64,000 nucleotides of DNA. Source: Myxocyprinus asiaticus. Taxonomy: Eukaryota > Chordata > Actinopteri > Cypriniformes > Catostomidae. Positions 49,540-60,739 of the stretch are shown here, piece after piece. The notes beneath the pieces are model-generated. The model saw only the letters and a program-made list of their open reading frames with translations. It made no database searches and was not told where the DNA came from. Positions within the stretch are counted from its first letter, which is position 1, and each line of letters opens with the position of its first letter. The DNA lies in assembly GCF_019703515.2 (NCBI RefSeq), contig NC_059346.1:19227501-19291500 (forward strand), written 5' to 3'. Position numbers and translations under genes: made by a program.

Positions 49540-50330
49540 ATGTCGTTCCATAAGTGTTCCTTGTGCGAGAGGCATATCCCGCCGTCAGATCAGCATGAGA
49601 GCTGCGTTTACTGTCTGGGCCGCGCCCACGCAGAGACAGCTCTCATGGAGACAGACTGTCCTCACTGTGAGGGCATGAGTCTCAAGACGCTTCGCTCATG
49701 AATCACCCTCGTTCTGAGAGATGATTCAGCCTCACGTGCCCTCCCACCCGCCTCTTCTGTGATACCCGAGGATTCACATGAGGAGGTGTGGTGGGGCTGC
49801 AAGGTTGAGCAGGATGACTTTGAGGTGGTCCTCATGGCGGTACATGCCCCACGAGCCCCTCAATCTCTACGAAGCGCATGTTTTCTGATACGCTATGTGC
49901 GAGACGAGCTCCAGCCTACTGAAAGAGTCTCATTCAGTGGTTCTGACACTGGGGATAATAATGACGATGTCATGTCTCTCACTGCATCAGTCGAGTGGTC
50001 AGTGGATGATGCTGCCGCCCCTCCCCCCAGTGAGGACGAGGAATGTGCACGCACCACTGACAGGGAGATGCTCTACATCCTTATGAGGACAGTCGAAGAG
50101 ATTCACCTTGAGTGGTCTCCCCCAGAGGAACCTGAACAGTCTCGCCTCGACGAATGGTTCCTGCAGTCTTGACGCTGTGAAACGGCAGCGTCCCACAAAT
50201 CTGCCCCATTCTTCCCCGAAGTCCTGGCACACGCATTTCTCGGAGCGCTCGCGCAGTGACGCCATCCTCTCTAATGTGGATCATGGGGAAGAAAACGGTT
50301 ATGCCCAACTATCCCCTGTGAGGAGGTGGT
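49540..50330 (+). pseudogene. Gag-like gene of second DIRS family
   Basis: Begins at an ATG (49540) with MSFHKCSLCERHIPP, then CVYCLGRAHAETALME and CPHCEGMS, a Cys/His zinc cluster like that of copy B gag; stops at LKTLRS (about 49699). An acidic continuation is open at 49759-50172 (VWWGCKVEQDDFEVVLM ... SEDEECARTTDREMLYILM), and a short frame-shifted piece (AVKRQRPTNLPHSS) runs to about 50330. The sequence then jumps into the recombinase. Confidence 0.78.
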
Positions 50331-50363
50331 AGTAGCACACCTCTGCCCAGTGAGTAACAGGCC

Positions 50364-50727
50364 GTGGAAATCACGCACCATACATCCTTCCAAACAGTGT
50401 CCACAAACGTCCGCACTGGTGGGGAAAAGCTTACTCAGCAGGAAATCCCAGGAAAGCTTACTCAGACAGGAATGTCCATCTCCAAGCAAAGACTTTCTCA
50501 TTGGATTTTCGATGCAATTGCCCTGGCTTATGAGTCGCAGGGTAAGATTTGTCCAATTGGTGTTAAAGCACACTCAGCTAGAGGCATGGCCTCCTCATGG
50601 GCATGGACAAATGGTGTGTCCTCACAAAGACATATGTTTTGCAGCAGGATGGTCTTCTCAAAACACATTTGCAAGGTTTTACAACCTAGACATAACATCT
50701 CTCTCTTCACAAGTCTTCTCTGTTTAG
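50364..50727 (+). pseudogene. Recombinase C-terminal remnant, second DIRS family
   Basis: SKQRLSHWIFDAIALAYESQ and AHSARGMASSWAW (H-x-x-R, about 50570) in one frame, then CFAAGWSSQNTFARFYNLDI with the Tyr nucleophile (about 50685) in another. This is the catalytic end of a DIRS tyrosine recombinase. The first catalytic Arg region and N-terminal domain are not present. Confidence 0.82.
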
Positions 50728-51035
50728 AGCCCTTGCTATTCATTGGCCAAATATATATACTTATGCTCCTCCCTTTAAGGATGAGCTCCCCATCATTTTA
50801 CACAACCGCCTGCATTCAGGCCATTGTAATTTACCATAAGTCACAAGCACTTACATTATAAACCTCCTTCCCGACTGGGTTCGTGAAGGAGTTAATTCAT
50901 ACTATATGACTATAGTTCATATATTCATTCTGAGTGCTCCCCTCCTGGCCCAACACAAGGGTCACTCACTGCAGCATACTCATGTTGGTCACCATCCCAC
51001 CAGACTGCAGCGTCATGCTTCCTTTCTGGGAGGTT

Positions 51036-52868
51036 CAAATCAAATCAAATCAAATCACTTTTATTGTCACACAGCCATATACACAAGTGCAATGGTGTGT
51101 GAAATTCTTGGGTGCAGTTCCAATCAACATAGCAGTCGTGACAGTGATGAGACATATACCAATTTACAATAACATCAAATTAACACAACACAGTTTAAAG
51201 TCTAATATACACATAATTACACACAACACAATATACAAATAATAACATACACTGTACAGTATACAATACACAAAATATAGATACACATTATTCAATAAAA
51301 AATTATATATAGTATATATAAAATGTACAGTAGGTTGTATTGTACTGTATTGACATTCAGGCTGTCCGTTGATAGTAAGATGTTAAGAGAGAATATATAT
51401 AATAATAATATAATTATGACAGTCCGGTGTGAGATATAAGAGTAAGAGTAATAAAGTGCAGTGCTGATGTATTTTGATCGTGGGAGATCAAGAGTTCAAA
51501 AGTCTGATTGCTTGGGGAAAGAAGCTTTCATGGAGTCGGCTGGTGCAGGTCCTGATGCTGCGATACCGCCTGCCTGATGGTAGCAGTGAGAACAGCCCAT
51601 GGCTCGGGTGGCTGGAGTCTCTGATGATCCTCCGAGCTTTTTTCACACACCACCTGGTATATATGTCCTGGAGGGAGGGAAGCTCACCTCCGATGATGTG
51701 TCTGGCAGTTCGCACCACCCTTTTCAGTGCTTTGCGGTTGTGGGCTGTGCTATTGCCATACCAGGCGGAGATGCAGCCAGTCAGGATGCTCTTTACAGTG
51801 CAGGTGTAGAACCGTGTGAGGATGTGGTGGTTCATTCCAAACTTCCTCAGCCATCTCAGGAAGAAGAGGCGCTGATGAGCCTTCTTCACAACGACTTCAG
51901 TGTGGATGGACCATGTGAGTTCCTCAGTGATGTGGACACCCAGGAACTTGAAGCTGCTGACTCTCTCCACTGGTGCTCCATTGATGGTGATGGGACTGTG
52001 TTCTCTATCTCTTCTCCTGAAGTCCACCACAAGCTCCTTTGTCTTACTGACATTGAGGGAGAGGTTGTGCTCCTGACACCAGTGTGTCAGAGTGTGCACC
52101 TCCTCTCTGTAGGCTGTTTCATCATTGTCAGTGATCAGACCTACCACCGTCGTGTCATCAGCAAACTTAATGATGACATTGGAGCTATGTGTTGCCACAC
52201 AGTCATGTGTGTACAAGGAATACAAGAGTGGGCTGAGAACACAGCCCTGTGGGGCTCCAGTGTTGAGGGTCAGTGATGAGGAGATGTTGCTGCCTATTCT
52301 AAACACCTGGCGTCTGCTTGACAGGAAGTCCAGGATCCAGCTGCACAGTGAGCTGTTTAAGCCCAGAGCCCGGAGTTTCTCATCTAGCTTGGAGGGCACT
52401 ATGGTGTTGTATGCTGAGCTGTAGTCTACAAACAACATTCTCACATAAGTGTTCTTTTTTCCCAGGTGGGAGAGAGCAGTGTGTATTGTAGATGCAATGG
52501 CATCATCAGTGGAGCGGTTGTTGCGGTAAGCAAACTGCAATGGGTCTAGAGAGAGAGGCAGCACAGAGCAGATGTAATCTCTGATTAGTCTCTCAAAGCA
52601 TTTGCTGATGATGGGGGTCAGAGCAACAGGACGGCAGTCATTTAAGCAAGTGATTTTTGATTGCTTTGGAACAGGCACAATGGTGGATGTTTTAAAGCAT
52701 GTCAGGACTACAGACAAAGAGAGGGAAAGGTTGAAAATATCCGTAAAAACACCAGCCAGCTGGTTCGCGCACGCTCTGATGACGCAGCCCGGAATGCCGT
52801 CTGGGCCCGCAGCTTTGCGGATATTCACCCGTCAGAAGGATCGGGTTACATCCGCTACAGAGACGGAG
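51036..52868 (-). mobile_element. CR1/L2-type LINE, 5'-truncated
   Basis: A close relative of the LINE at 21776-25300, inserted in the second DIRS element. The 3' end carries the repeated TCAAA tail (51035-51057). The 5' end breaks inside the RT region at about 52868, after ATCCGCTACAGAGACGGAG. Truncation from the 5' side is the usual outcome of target-primed reverse transcription. Confidence 0.9.
51488..52828 (-). pseudogene. LINE reverse transcriptase, 5'-truncated copy
   Basis: 446 open codons from [14 protein letters not shown] through [28 protein letters not shown] and [11 protein letters not shown] to a C-terminus ending in [11 protein letters not shown]. Unlike the first LINE the C-terminus stays in frame ([18 protein letters not shown]), but the endonuclease and N-terminal RT are missing. 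Confidence 0.93.
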
Positions 52869-53620
52869 AGTGTATTATGTTGTGTAGTGCAGCGTGATGG
52901 GATTCTGTTCCCCATATGCGTTAACAAACTTAATGTCAAGTGTACTGAGTCATAAGGGAACGTCTCGGTTATGTATGTAACCTTGGTTCCCTGAGACGAA
53001 GGGAATGAGACATTGCGAATGCTAGCCGCACTATAACGATGCGCTACTTGTTCTCAGTCAGAAATTCGGAGGAAATGGTGTTTGTGCACCTGTTTTTATA
53101 GCGGACAGTTTCACGCCAAAACAGGCGGGGCTCAAACACCATAGCCAATATTATAATATTGGCATTATTTTAGAGAGGTTTCAACTTTCAACTTTGTCAG
53201 TGCTGTTTAGAATGTGGGGGCTGTTTGTTTTAAACTATTTTCATCAACGAGACATAAGAGTTTTGCAACAGACAGTTCTATATCGCATTAAAATGAGTTT
53301 TGCAATCCCTGCCGTGCATCTCACCGGTTCACAAGTGCATATAAAATAGTCTGTGCGGTTGAGACCAGTCCGCGAATTGCCGCACCTGCTCTGCCCTTGT
53401 GCTGCTATTATGAAGCCATGTTGATAATTGACCCATGTAGCGCTGTTTCCGCTTTTGAAGCGAGCAAAATGCGCTCTGAAACATACAGATGACAGGTGAA
53501 GGCTCATTTATATTCACGAGGAAAGTGCTAACTGATTGTTCAGTGAAATGTTGTGATCCCCTGCCATCCTACATTTCAGAAATGAGCTCGCCACTTGAAA
53601 TGAAGGGAGTTTGACACCTG

Positions 53621-54058
53621 TTGTTATGCGGTGACGTCACTGTGAGTAAGTGTGTGTGTGTGTGTGTGTGGTCTCTTTTATGGAACGCCAGGCAGTTCAA
53701 AAATATGCGTTTTTAACACGTTTGCGTGATCTCAGATGTCAATTTCACATACTTCTGAGCCATTTGGCCGCTTGTCCAGTTTGAACGGGTGAGTGTCATA
53801 AGTTCCCATTGGCTGCTGAGCACTAGGGATAAACCATTTCTGTAATCCTACGGGTTGCCTACCACTCATAGACTCTATGCTACCACTATTTAACATGCTA
53901 AGTATCCTCTTATTTCTTTGTCCTTTTCTTCCTTTTTTGTGTAGCCAATACAAATTAAATATTTGGATTGCAGTTTTATCAATATTATTTATTACTTTCA
54001 TCAAGATAGAATTGTTAAACAAACACATTAGTGAACATTCTAGCTTTAACACCATTCA
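53621..54058. other. Stretch with a (GT)n run
   Basis: A (GT)n run at about 53648-53670; otherwise no recognised feature. Confidence 0.5.
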
Positions 54059-56185
54059 TCAGAATCAGAATGAGCTTTATAGCCAAGTATGCTTACACAC
54101 ACAAGGAATTTGTCATGGTGAGTGAAGCTTCCAGTGCAAATGCAACCGTATATACATACATACAAACATATACATATATACATATAGTGACATAAAAATA
54201 CAAAAATAAGATATAACAGATGAAAAAAGAGAAATATACAATAGAGCAATAATGTTGTTCGAATATTTTATATACAGATATACAGTTATGTGCAGGTGAT
54301 GTAATGTATTGAAGAAAATAGGATATGTTAAAGAATATAAATGAAATATGGATATAAGTAGGAACGGATGGACTGAATATTGCACATGGTTGTATTGACA
54401 AAAGGAAAGTATTTGGGGCAGTTTTAACTGTTCATGAGGTGGATGGCCTGAGGGAAAACCTGTTCCTGTGCTGGCTGTTCTGGTGCTCAGTGCTCTGTAG
54501 CACCGGACAGAGGGCTACAGTTCGAAATAGAAGTGTGCCTGGTGAATGGGGTCAAGAGTGATTTTACCATCCCTTTTCATCACTCTGGATGTATACAGTT
54601 CTAGCAGAGTGGGTAGGGGAGTGCCAATAATCCTCTCAGCAGTCCAAACTACCCTTTGAAGTTTTCTGATGTCTGACTTGGTAGCTGAACCAAACCAGAC
54701 AGTTATAGAAGTGCAAAGGACAGGCTCAATGACTGCTGAGTAGAACTGTATCATCAGTGCCTGTGGCAGGCTGAACTTCCTCAGCTGGCAAAGGAAGTAC
54801 AACCTCTGCTGGGTCTTTTTCAAAATTGAGTCTATGTGGGTCTCCCACTTCAGGTCCTGTGAGATGGTAGTGCCCAGGAACCTGAATGACTCCACTACTG
54901 CCACAGTGCTGTTCAGAATGGTGAGCGGGGGTAATGTTGGGGTGTTCACTGTCATTTACACTGTTTTAAGCAAATTCAGCTCTAGGTTGTTTTGACTGCA
55001 CTAGTGAGCCAACCATTCAACCTCCCTTTTGTAAGCAGACTCGTTGTCATCTTGGATGAGGCCGATGACTGTAGTGTTGTCTGCAAACTGCAGGAGCTTA
55101 ACAGAGAGGTCCTTGGCGGTACAGTCATTTGTGTACAGGGAGAAGTGTAGTGGGGAGTGTACACATCCCTTGGGGGCACCAGTGCTGATTGTACATGTGC
55201 TGGAGGTGAATTTCCCCATTCTCACTAGCTGCTGCCTGTCTGTCAGAAAGCTGGTGATCCACTGACAGATAGAGGCAGCAACAGAGAGCTGGGTTAATTT
55301 AGTCCATAGGAGAGTGGGGTTGATGGTGTTAAAAGCTGAGCTGAAGTCAACAAATAGTACCCTTGCATAAGTCCCTGGTCTGTCTAGATGTTGAAATATG
55401 TAATGCAGTCCCATATTGACTGCATCATCCACAGACCTGTTTGCTCAATAGGCTAACTGCAGCGGATCCAGAAAGGGTTCAGTGATGTCCTTCAGGTGGG
55501 CCAACACCAGTCTCTCAAATTACTTCATGACCACAGATGTCAGAGTGACGGGTCTGTAGTCAAGTCATTTGAACTTGGATTTCTTTGGGACGGAGATGAT
55601 TGTGGAGCGTTTGAATCAGCAGGGAACTTCACACTGCTCCAGTGATCTGTTGAAGATCTGTGTGAAGATCAGGGCCAGCTGGTCAGCACAGGATTTTAGA
55701 CAAGTGGGTGAAACACCGTTTGGGCCCTGTGCTTTTCTTGTCTCCTGTTTCCGAGAAACCCGGCACACATCCTCTTCACAGATCTTAAGTGCAGGTAGAG
55801 TAGCAAGAGAGGTGAGGGGGGGGGGTTGCAGGAGGTGTAAATGTTTGGGTGCTGTATAGGTCAGAATGGGTGTGGGGTGTGAGGCTGGGCTTTTCAAATC
55901 TACAGTAAAACACATTTAGGTTGTCAGCCAATTGTTGATTCCCTACAGTGTTGGCGATTGTGTCTTGTAGATGGTAAAGTCTTTAAGTCCTCTCCACACT
56001 GATGCAGCGTCGTTAGCTGAAAACTGGTTTTTCAGCTTTTCAGAATAGCTTCTTTTAGCCACTCTGATCTCCATTGTCAGTCTGTTTTTGGCCTGATTAT
56101 ACAAGATATTATCCCCACTTCTGTAAGCATCCTCTTTGGCCTGAAGAATCTGTAAACCATGGTTTGTCATCATCAAACTTTAGTT
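54059..56185 (-). mobile_element. Second LINE family (CR1/L2-type), decayed
   Basis: The 3' end begins with ATCAGAATCAGAATGAGCTTT (54059 on), a tail typical of a common fish LINE. Above it on the minus strand run thumb, palm and finger RT segments in several frames, up to a linker near 56185. The endonuclease is absent. It differs in sequence from the LINEs at 21776 and 51036. Confidence 0.83.
54515..56176 (-). pseudogene. LINE reverse transcriptase pseudogene (second family)
   Basis: Order on the minus strand: linker 55943-56176 (QAKEDAYRSGDNILYNQAK), fingers 55616-55915 (KAQGPNGVSPTCLKSCADQL), palm 55001-55432 (RVLFVDFSSAFNTINP, GAPKGCVHSPLHFSLYT, LQFADNTTVIGLI) and thumb 54515-54955 (FRFLGTTISQDLKWETHID). 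The catalytic FADD box reads FADN. Stops or frameshifts separate all four pieces. Confidence 0.9.
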
Positions 56186-56330
56186 TTCTAACATTAAAAA
56201 CATTAACAATTGTGTAAGGAAAAAAGTTAACAGCAGTGGTACTTGCTCAATGCTGTTTTAGGATACAGACCATTGTAATGAATATCTGTCTTTGGAAAAC
56301 AACATGAACTTGTTTTTTTGAGCATTTTAT
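56186..56330. repeat. One arm of a ~145-bp inverted repeat pair
   Basis: TTTTCTAACATTAAAAACAT through AACATGAACTTG and GAGCATTTTA recurs inverted at 60216-60360 with few differences. It lies at the 5' edge of the second-family LINE. The identity of the repeat is unknown. Confidence 0.8.
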
Positions 56331-57320
56331 TTTAATTTAGGGCTATGTAAAGCAGAGGGCACATTATCAAGTACACAGGTGATATTATCCATTTGATGGA
56401 ATTTATAGCCTTCCAAAGATATTTCAGGATTAGAATGAGAGTTTGTAATTAGGTCAGGTAGTAATTTGATTTGTCTTTCCTGACAGCAGATGTACGCTAC
56501 TGTGCCAAAGTCCTAGGCCACCCTGAAAATTCTTATTAAAGCCATTTACCTGAAAAGTAAGTGTTTAGCTAATTAGTTAAAACACTTTATAACATTTAAG
56601 TAAACACAAAGAAAATTAGCTTATTATTGTTTCTTTCTAGAACCACACACATACAGTAGTTTATAGTACTGCAATACCTGGAAATAGTCATGCAGAAAAT
56701 AAGGGACATGAACTCTTTCAACTGTGCATTACAGATGCTCCACAATGATCACAGCAACAAGTAACCTGGATTGTAACTGAGTAGCCTATTATACACTTCA
56801 TAACAGCCAGAATTAATTTTATGACTGCTTTTGTGACAGTTTGTATGCTGGATTAGCAATGTGATGGACTGGAAATGGCTTACTGACAGTATGAAAAGGC
56901 TAGGACTGAAAATGGGACTGATGCGATTCCACTGTAAACTGATCAAGACTAGAAACAAATCATAGACAGTTGAATATTATAAATGAATGAATATTATGAA
57001 TGAATGAATGACTATTATTATACATTACAATAATAATAATAATATATCTGGTATAAGGTTTAGTTGAGGTGCTGGTGCTGGATAATTATAGACTTGAAAA
57101 AGGCTATGCAGATTATGCAGGACAGACATTTTCATTCATTCAAATTTATTAATGTGGTTCAACAGTTTTAATTGCGCCCGGGCCAAAGATCATGCAAACG
57201 GTCTGATGGCTCCTTGTTAATAGCAGCAGACTTCTTTCATTATTTGACAATAAAATCATGGGTCTGGCTATCAATCTGTTAACTTCAATTTAACTTATTA
57301 ACTTTAAGTTTAAGTTTAAC

Positions 57321-57374
<54 letters not shown>

Positions 57375-57429
57375 TAATGATAATAGTAGACTTTATTTAC
57401 TATTGTTCATATTTAATATATATGATATA
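56331..57429. other. Stretch without genes
   Basis: A CTACTGTGCCAAAGTCCTAG motif at 56499-56518 resembles a Tc1-type end without a partner. There is a (GA)n run at 57325-57372; the rest is AT-rich. Confidence 0.55.
57325..57372. repeat. (GA)n microsatellite
   Basis: About 24 uninterrupted AG units. Confidence 0.95.
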
Positions 57430-57648
57430 GACCGATCAGCCACAACATTAAAACCACCTGCCTAATATTGTGTAGGTCCTCCTCCTGCCACCAAAACAGC
57501 GCCAACCCAAATCTCAGAATAGCATTCTGAGATGCTATTCTTCTCACCACAGTTGTTATTTGAGTTACCGTAGACTTTGTCAGTTTGAACCAGTCTGGCC
57601 ATTCTCTGTTGACCTCTCTCATCAACAAGGCATTTCCATCCGCAGAAC

Positions 57649-58982
57649 CAAGGTTATTATAGTTTAGTATTTTCAAATTCGTTTTTATTTTAACATCACT
57701 TTAAGATTTACTATAAATTTCAGTTTAGTTTTATTTAAGTTTCATTAATGATTTTGTTAGTTTTCGTTTAGTTTTTATTTTGTGAACAAATTTCTATTTC
57801 TTTTTTATATATTTTAGTTTCAGTTTTAGTAATTATAGTTTAGCAGAGTTAACAGAACACTTCGACCAAAGCAAGACATTTGGCAAACTTACACAATACA
57901 CAAAAATGAAGCAGTCAAGCCTTTTTACTCCATCCATCTACACATATAGTCACTTTGGGCATCTCTCTCGGCATTTCTTTCACATGCTGAGTAGCAGTTT
58001 GCATGTTTAGTGCAATAAGTGAATTTATCCATGCAGCGCTGCGAGTGATGAACTTGCAGTCAAGAGCAACATAAGTTTTGAACGCTACCGAATCACACAG
58101 TCTAGTGGGCATACCAGTTCAGTACCGCCGCTGATGATGCAGTCTGCGTAGGGCACAAAACCACTAGGGGGGCACCATCTTACCCTATGGGGGCACCAAA
58201 AAGTCCACTTCCGTGCATGTTCTAAAGCCCGTCATGGAACAATCCTGCATCGCATTCGCCTCGCACAACACACCGGTCAGCTGCGTGCTTACCCCCAATT
58301 AACAGCAACCGTGTCGCGTTTCATATATCCATTCGAACTTTTAGCCCAAACCTCAGATCTTTGGAAACACAAGGTCAGAGTCTGCTGCTTCTCAAGTTGA
58401 GATCTACTAGCTTCTACTTCATCATTATTGATGGTACTCTTCCTTTCAGAATCATTCGCCATTAATGATTTGTATTCCTCACGATGATTGGTTTGCAAAT
58501 GTACTTTCAGGTTTGTGGGACTTTTCCCCTTAATTTCAACACCACAAATCATATGATTGAATGTGATAATGAATTTGCTTTTTCCAGTTTCAGAATAAAA
58601 CTCGAAATAGTCCCACACTGGGCTCTGTCATTTCCGAGCAGCCATCGTTCATGTCTGAGTCATCTTCATCTATCAGTACTAACAGGCTCAACTAACCTCA
58701 CGTGCATTAGACTGCACACCATCTGCAGGTATTCACCTAAACAGCCACACAGGTCAGATATTTCTGCCATGTGATGAAAGCTTGTTGATTACGAAAACAA
58801 TCATTTATTTTTGATGATTATTATTTAATTTCAGTTAGTTTTTCAATAACTGTTGTTATTTTAGTTTAGTTTTAGTTTTTCATTTACTTTGAAATATTTA
58901 TTTTATTTCAGTTTACAAAAATGCTTTTTTTGATCAATAGTTTTCGTCTTAGTTTCAGTTTTAGTTTACGAAAATAACCCTG
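57649..58982 (-). mobile_element. hAT element with perfect 8-bp target duplication
   Basis: Flanked on both sides by CGCAGAAC (57641-57648 and 58983-58990). The ends CAAGGTTATTATAGTTTAG and, inverted, CAGGGTTATTTTCGTAAAC are related terminal repeats. Inside is a minus-strand hAT-type transposase remnant. The 1.33 kb element splits the left arm of the palindromic Tc1. Confidence 0.88.
57915..58618 (-). pseudogene. hAT transposase N-terminal remnant (BED finger)
   Basis: 58289-58618 contains a BED-type zinc finger region (MICGVEIKGKSPTNLKVHLQ followed by TNH) after VWDYFEF-like sequence, then QTLTLCFQRSEVWAK. 57915-58112 contains ITRSAAWINSLIALNMQ and VTICVDGWSKK, the start of the hAT catalytic fold. 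The dimerisation C-terminus is missing. Confidence 0.75.
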
Positions 58983-59225
58983 CGCAGAACTGCTGCTTAC
59001 TGGATGTTTTTTGTTTTTGGCACCATTCGGAGTAAATTCTAGAAACTGTTGTGCGTGAAAATCCCAGGAGATCAACAGTTACAAAAATACTCAAATCAGC
59101 CCATCTGGCACCAACAATCATCCATGCGATTATCTAATCAGCCAATCGTGTGGCAGCAGTGCAGTGCATAAAATCATGCAGATACAGGTCAGGAGCCTCA
59201 GTTAATGTTCACATCAACCATCAGA

Positions 59226-59545
59226 ATGGGGAAAAAATTTGATCTCAGTGATTTGGACCATGGCATGATTGTTGGTGCCAGACAGGCTTGTTTGAGTATT
59301 TCTGTAACTGCTGATCTCCTGGGATTTTCACACACAACAGTCTCTACAATTTACTCTGAATGGTACCAAAAAAAAAAAAACATCCAGTGAGCAGCAGTTC
59401 TGTGGATGGAAATGCTTTGTTGATGAGAAAGGTCAACAGAGAATGGCCAGACTGGTTCGAACAGACAAAGTCTGCGGTAACTCAGATAACCACTCTGTAC
59501 AATTGTGGTGAGAAAAATATCATCTCAAAATGCTATTCTGAGATG
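59226..59545 (+). pseudogene. Tc1-like transposase N-terminus in the right arm
   Basis: MGKKFDLSDLDHGMIVGARQ, then LSISVTADLLGFSHTTVSTI: the paired-type DNA-binding helices of a Tc1 transposase. A second frame (NALLMRKVNREWPDWFEQTK) continues it before similarity ends at the terminal repeat. The mirror image lies in the left arm. Confidence 0.78.
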
Positions 59546-59601
59546 TGGGTTGGCTACACAATATTAGACAGGTGGTTTTAATGTTGTGGCTGATCGGTGT
59601 A

Positions 59602-60215
59602 TATGATATAATATATAATATGTTCAAAGACCATTTTACTAATACATCGTGATGTCTGGAACAACTTCACCATCCAATTTCTGAGTGCTGTGAAAGCTAC
59701 AAGAAGGTTACCTTCACCTTTTGATTCATTGCACTTAAATGAGTGAAACAACTGATACCTAGGTACACACATTGTCTTGTGCACTGATTTTATTAATAAA
59801 AAAACATTCATAACAACCATAAATTGCTACAAAGTTATACTGATGCAAACTTTAATTCTCTACTAAATGTAACTGAAATTTGATTATGAAGTGGACCAAA
59901 ATGTTGCAGGCAGCATGATAGAGCAACAGTATCATTGCACAGTTGAATTATTGCACAGTTATAAGTAAACTTATTGTACTATTAAAGAAAAGTATTGTAC
60001 AGTTAAAGTTATAAATTATGAGGTTATGAAGCAGCCGACAGGGCTGAGGTAAATCCAAATGGGCCAGACTATTAGCATAGAGTGTCTGACACTCTGAGAG
60101 AGGAGTTGAAAAGTTTGATGGCCACAGGCAAGAATGACTTCCTGTGGCGCTCTGTGGTGCATCTCGGTGGAATGAGTCTTGCACTGAATACACTCCTGTG
60201 CTTGACCAGCATGTC
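59602..60215 (-). mobile_element. 3' fragment of a LINE
   Basis: From about 59880 repeated ATTGCACAGTT motifs lead into 60050-60210, where the minus strand encodes a degraded RT C-terminus (pieces like SFLPVAIKLFN and SSLRVSDTL). Bases 59602-59880 hold nothing recognised. Family assignment is tentative. Confidence 0.5.
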
Positions 60216-60361
60216 AATTAAAATGCTCAAAAACAAGTTCATGTTGTTTTCAAAAAACAGATATTCATTACAATGGTCTGTATCCTAAACCAGCATTGAG
60301 CGATTACCATTGCTGTAACTTTTTTCTCCACACAATTGTTAATGTTTTTAATGTTAGAAAA
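60216..60361. repeat. Second arm of the ~145-bp inverted repeat pair
   Basis: Inverse complement of 56186-56330 with few differences. It ends exactly where DIRS copy C begins (AACATTAAAA... / TTAGAAAACGTCATG), so DIRS copy C was inserted at, or defines, its edge. Confidence 0.78.
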
Positions 60362-60620
60362 CGTCATGTTTACTTTCGTAACCTCCGTTCCCTGATGGAG
60401 GGAACGAGACGTTGTGTCGATGTAGTGACACTAGGGGTCACTCTTGGGAGCCTCAAACACCTCTGATCATTTTTTTTTTTTTAAAAGGCCAATGAGAATT
60501 GGCGAGTGGAATTTGCATAAAAGGAGCTGGTATGCAACCACTCATTCAGGTTTTGTGCTGAGGAGCCGAGATAAGGTCCCGGCCATTTCAGCAGGTAGTT
60601 CAGCATCGTGGCAAGAGGGA

Positions 60621-60722
60621 CACAATGTCTCATTCCCTCCATCAGGGAATGGAGGTTACGAAAGTAACCATGACGTTCCCTATCTGTCACTCACTCGACG
60701 TTGTGTCGATATAGTGACACTA
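60621..60722. repeat. Internal complementary region of DIRS copy C
   Basis: CATTCCCTCCATCAGGGAAT through AAAGTAACCATGACG is the inverse of 60362-60410. CCCTATCTGTCACTCACTCG onwards matches the outer right ends of copies A and B. Confidence 0.88.
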
Positions 60723-60739
60723 GGGGTCCCTATACAAAA

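Larger units (their letters stand above)
49067..53182 (+). mobile_element. DIRS-like retrotransposon, second family, internally deleted
   Basis: The left repeat (49067-49260) contains GTTCCCCTTACGACTCAGTA, CGCCAATATTCTAATATTGG and TATAAAA (49226-49232). The right side has an inverted copy of the last two (53094-53182). An internal complementary region (about 52905-53025: CAAGTGTACTGAGTCATAAG...) pairs with the left outer end. It encodes a DIRS gag N-terminus and a recombinase C-terminus on the plus strand; RT and RNase H are absent. A LINE (51036-52868) is inserted in its 3' part. The outer right end is truncated. Confidence 0.83.
48517..53620. mobile_element. hAT-type MITE split by the second DIRS family
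   Basis: The left end CGGGTGTCAAACTC (48517-48530) and right end GAGTTTGACACCTG (53607-53620) are inverted partners of the GGGTGTCAAACTC type common in fish hAT repeats. The arms are about 550 bp and 440 bp, separated by the element at 49067-53182. The flanking 8-mers do not match, so pairing of the two ends is inferred. Confidence 0.5.
57430..59599. mobile_element. Palindromic Tc1-like element
   Basis: The left end ACCGATCAGCCACAACATTA and the right end (inverted CACCGATCAGCCACAACATT) are flanked by TA (57428-57429; 59600-59601). If the hAT insertion at 57649-58982 is removed, the left arm (57430-57648 plus 58991-59135) is an inverted copy of the right arm (about 59240-59599). Both arms derive from the 5' part of a Tc1 transposase gene, so the element is two heads joined, without a catalytic domain. 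Confidence 0.82.
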
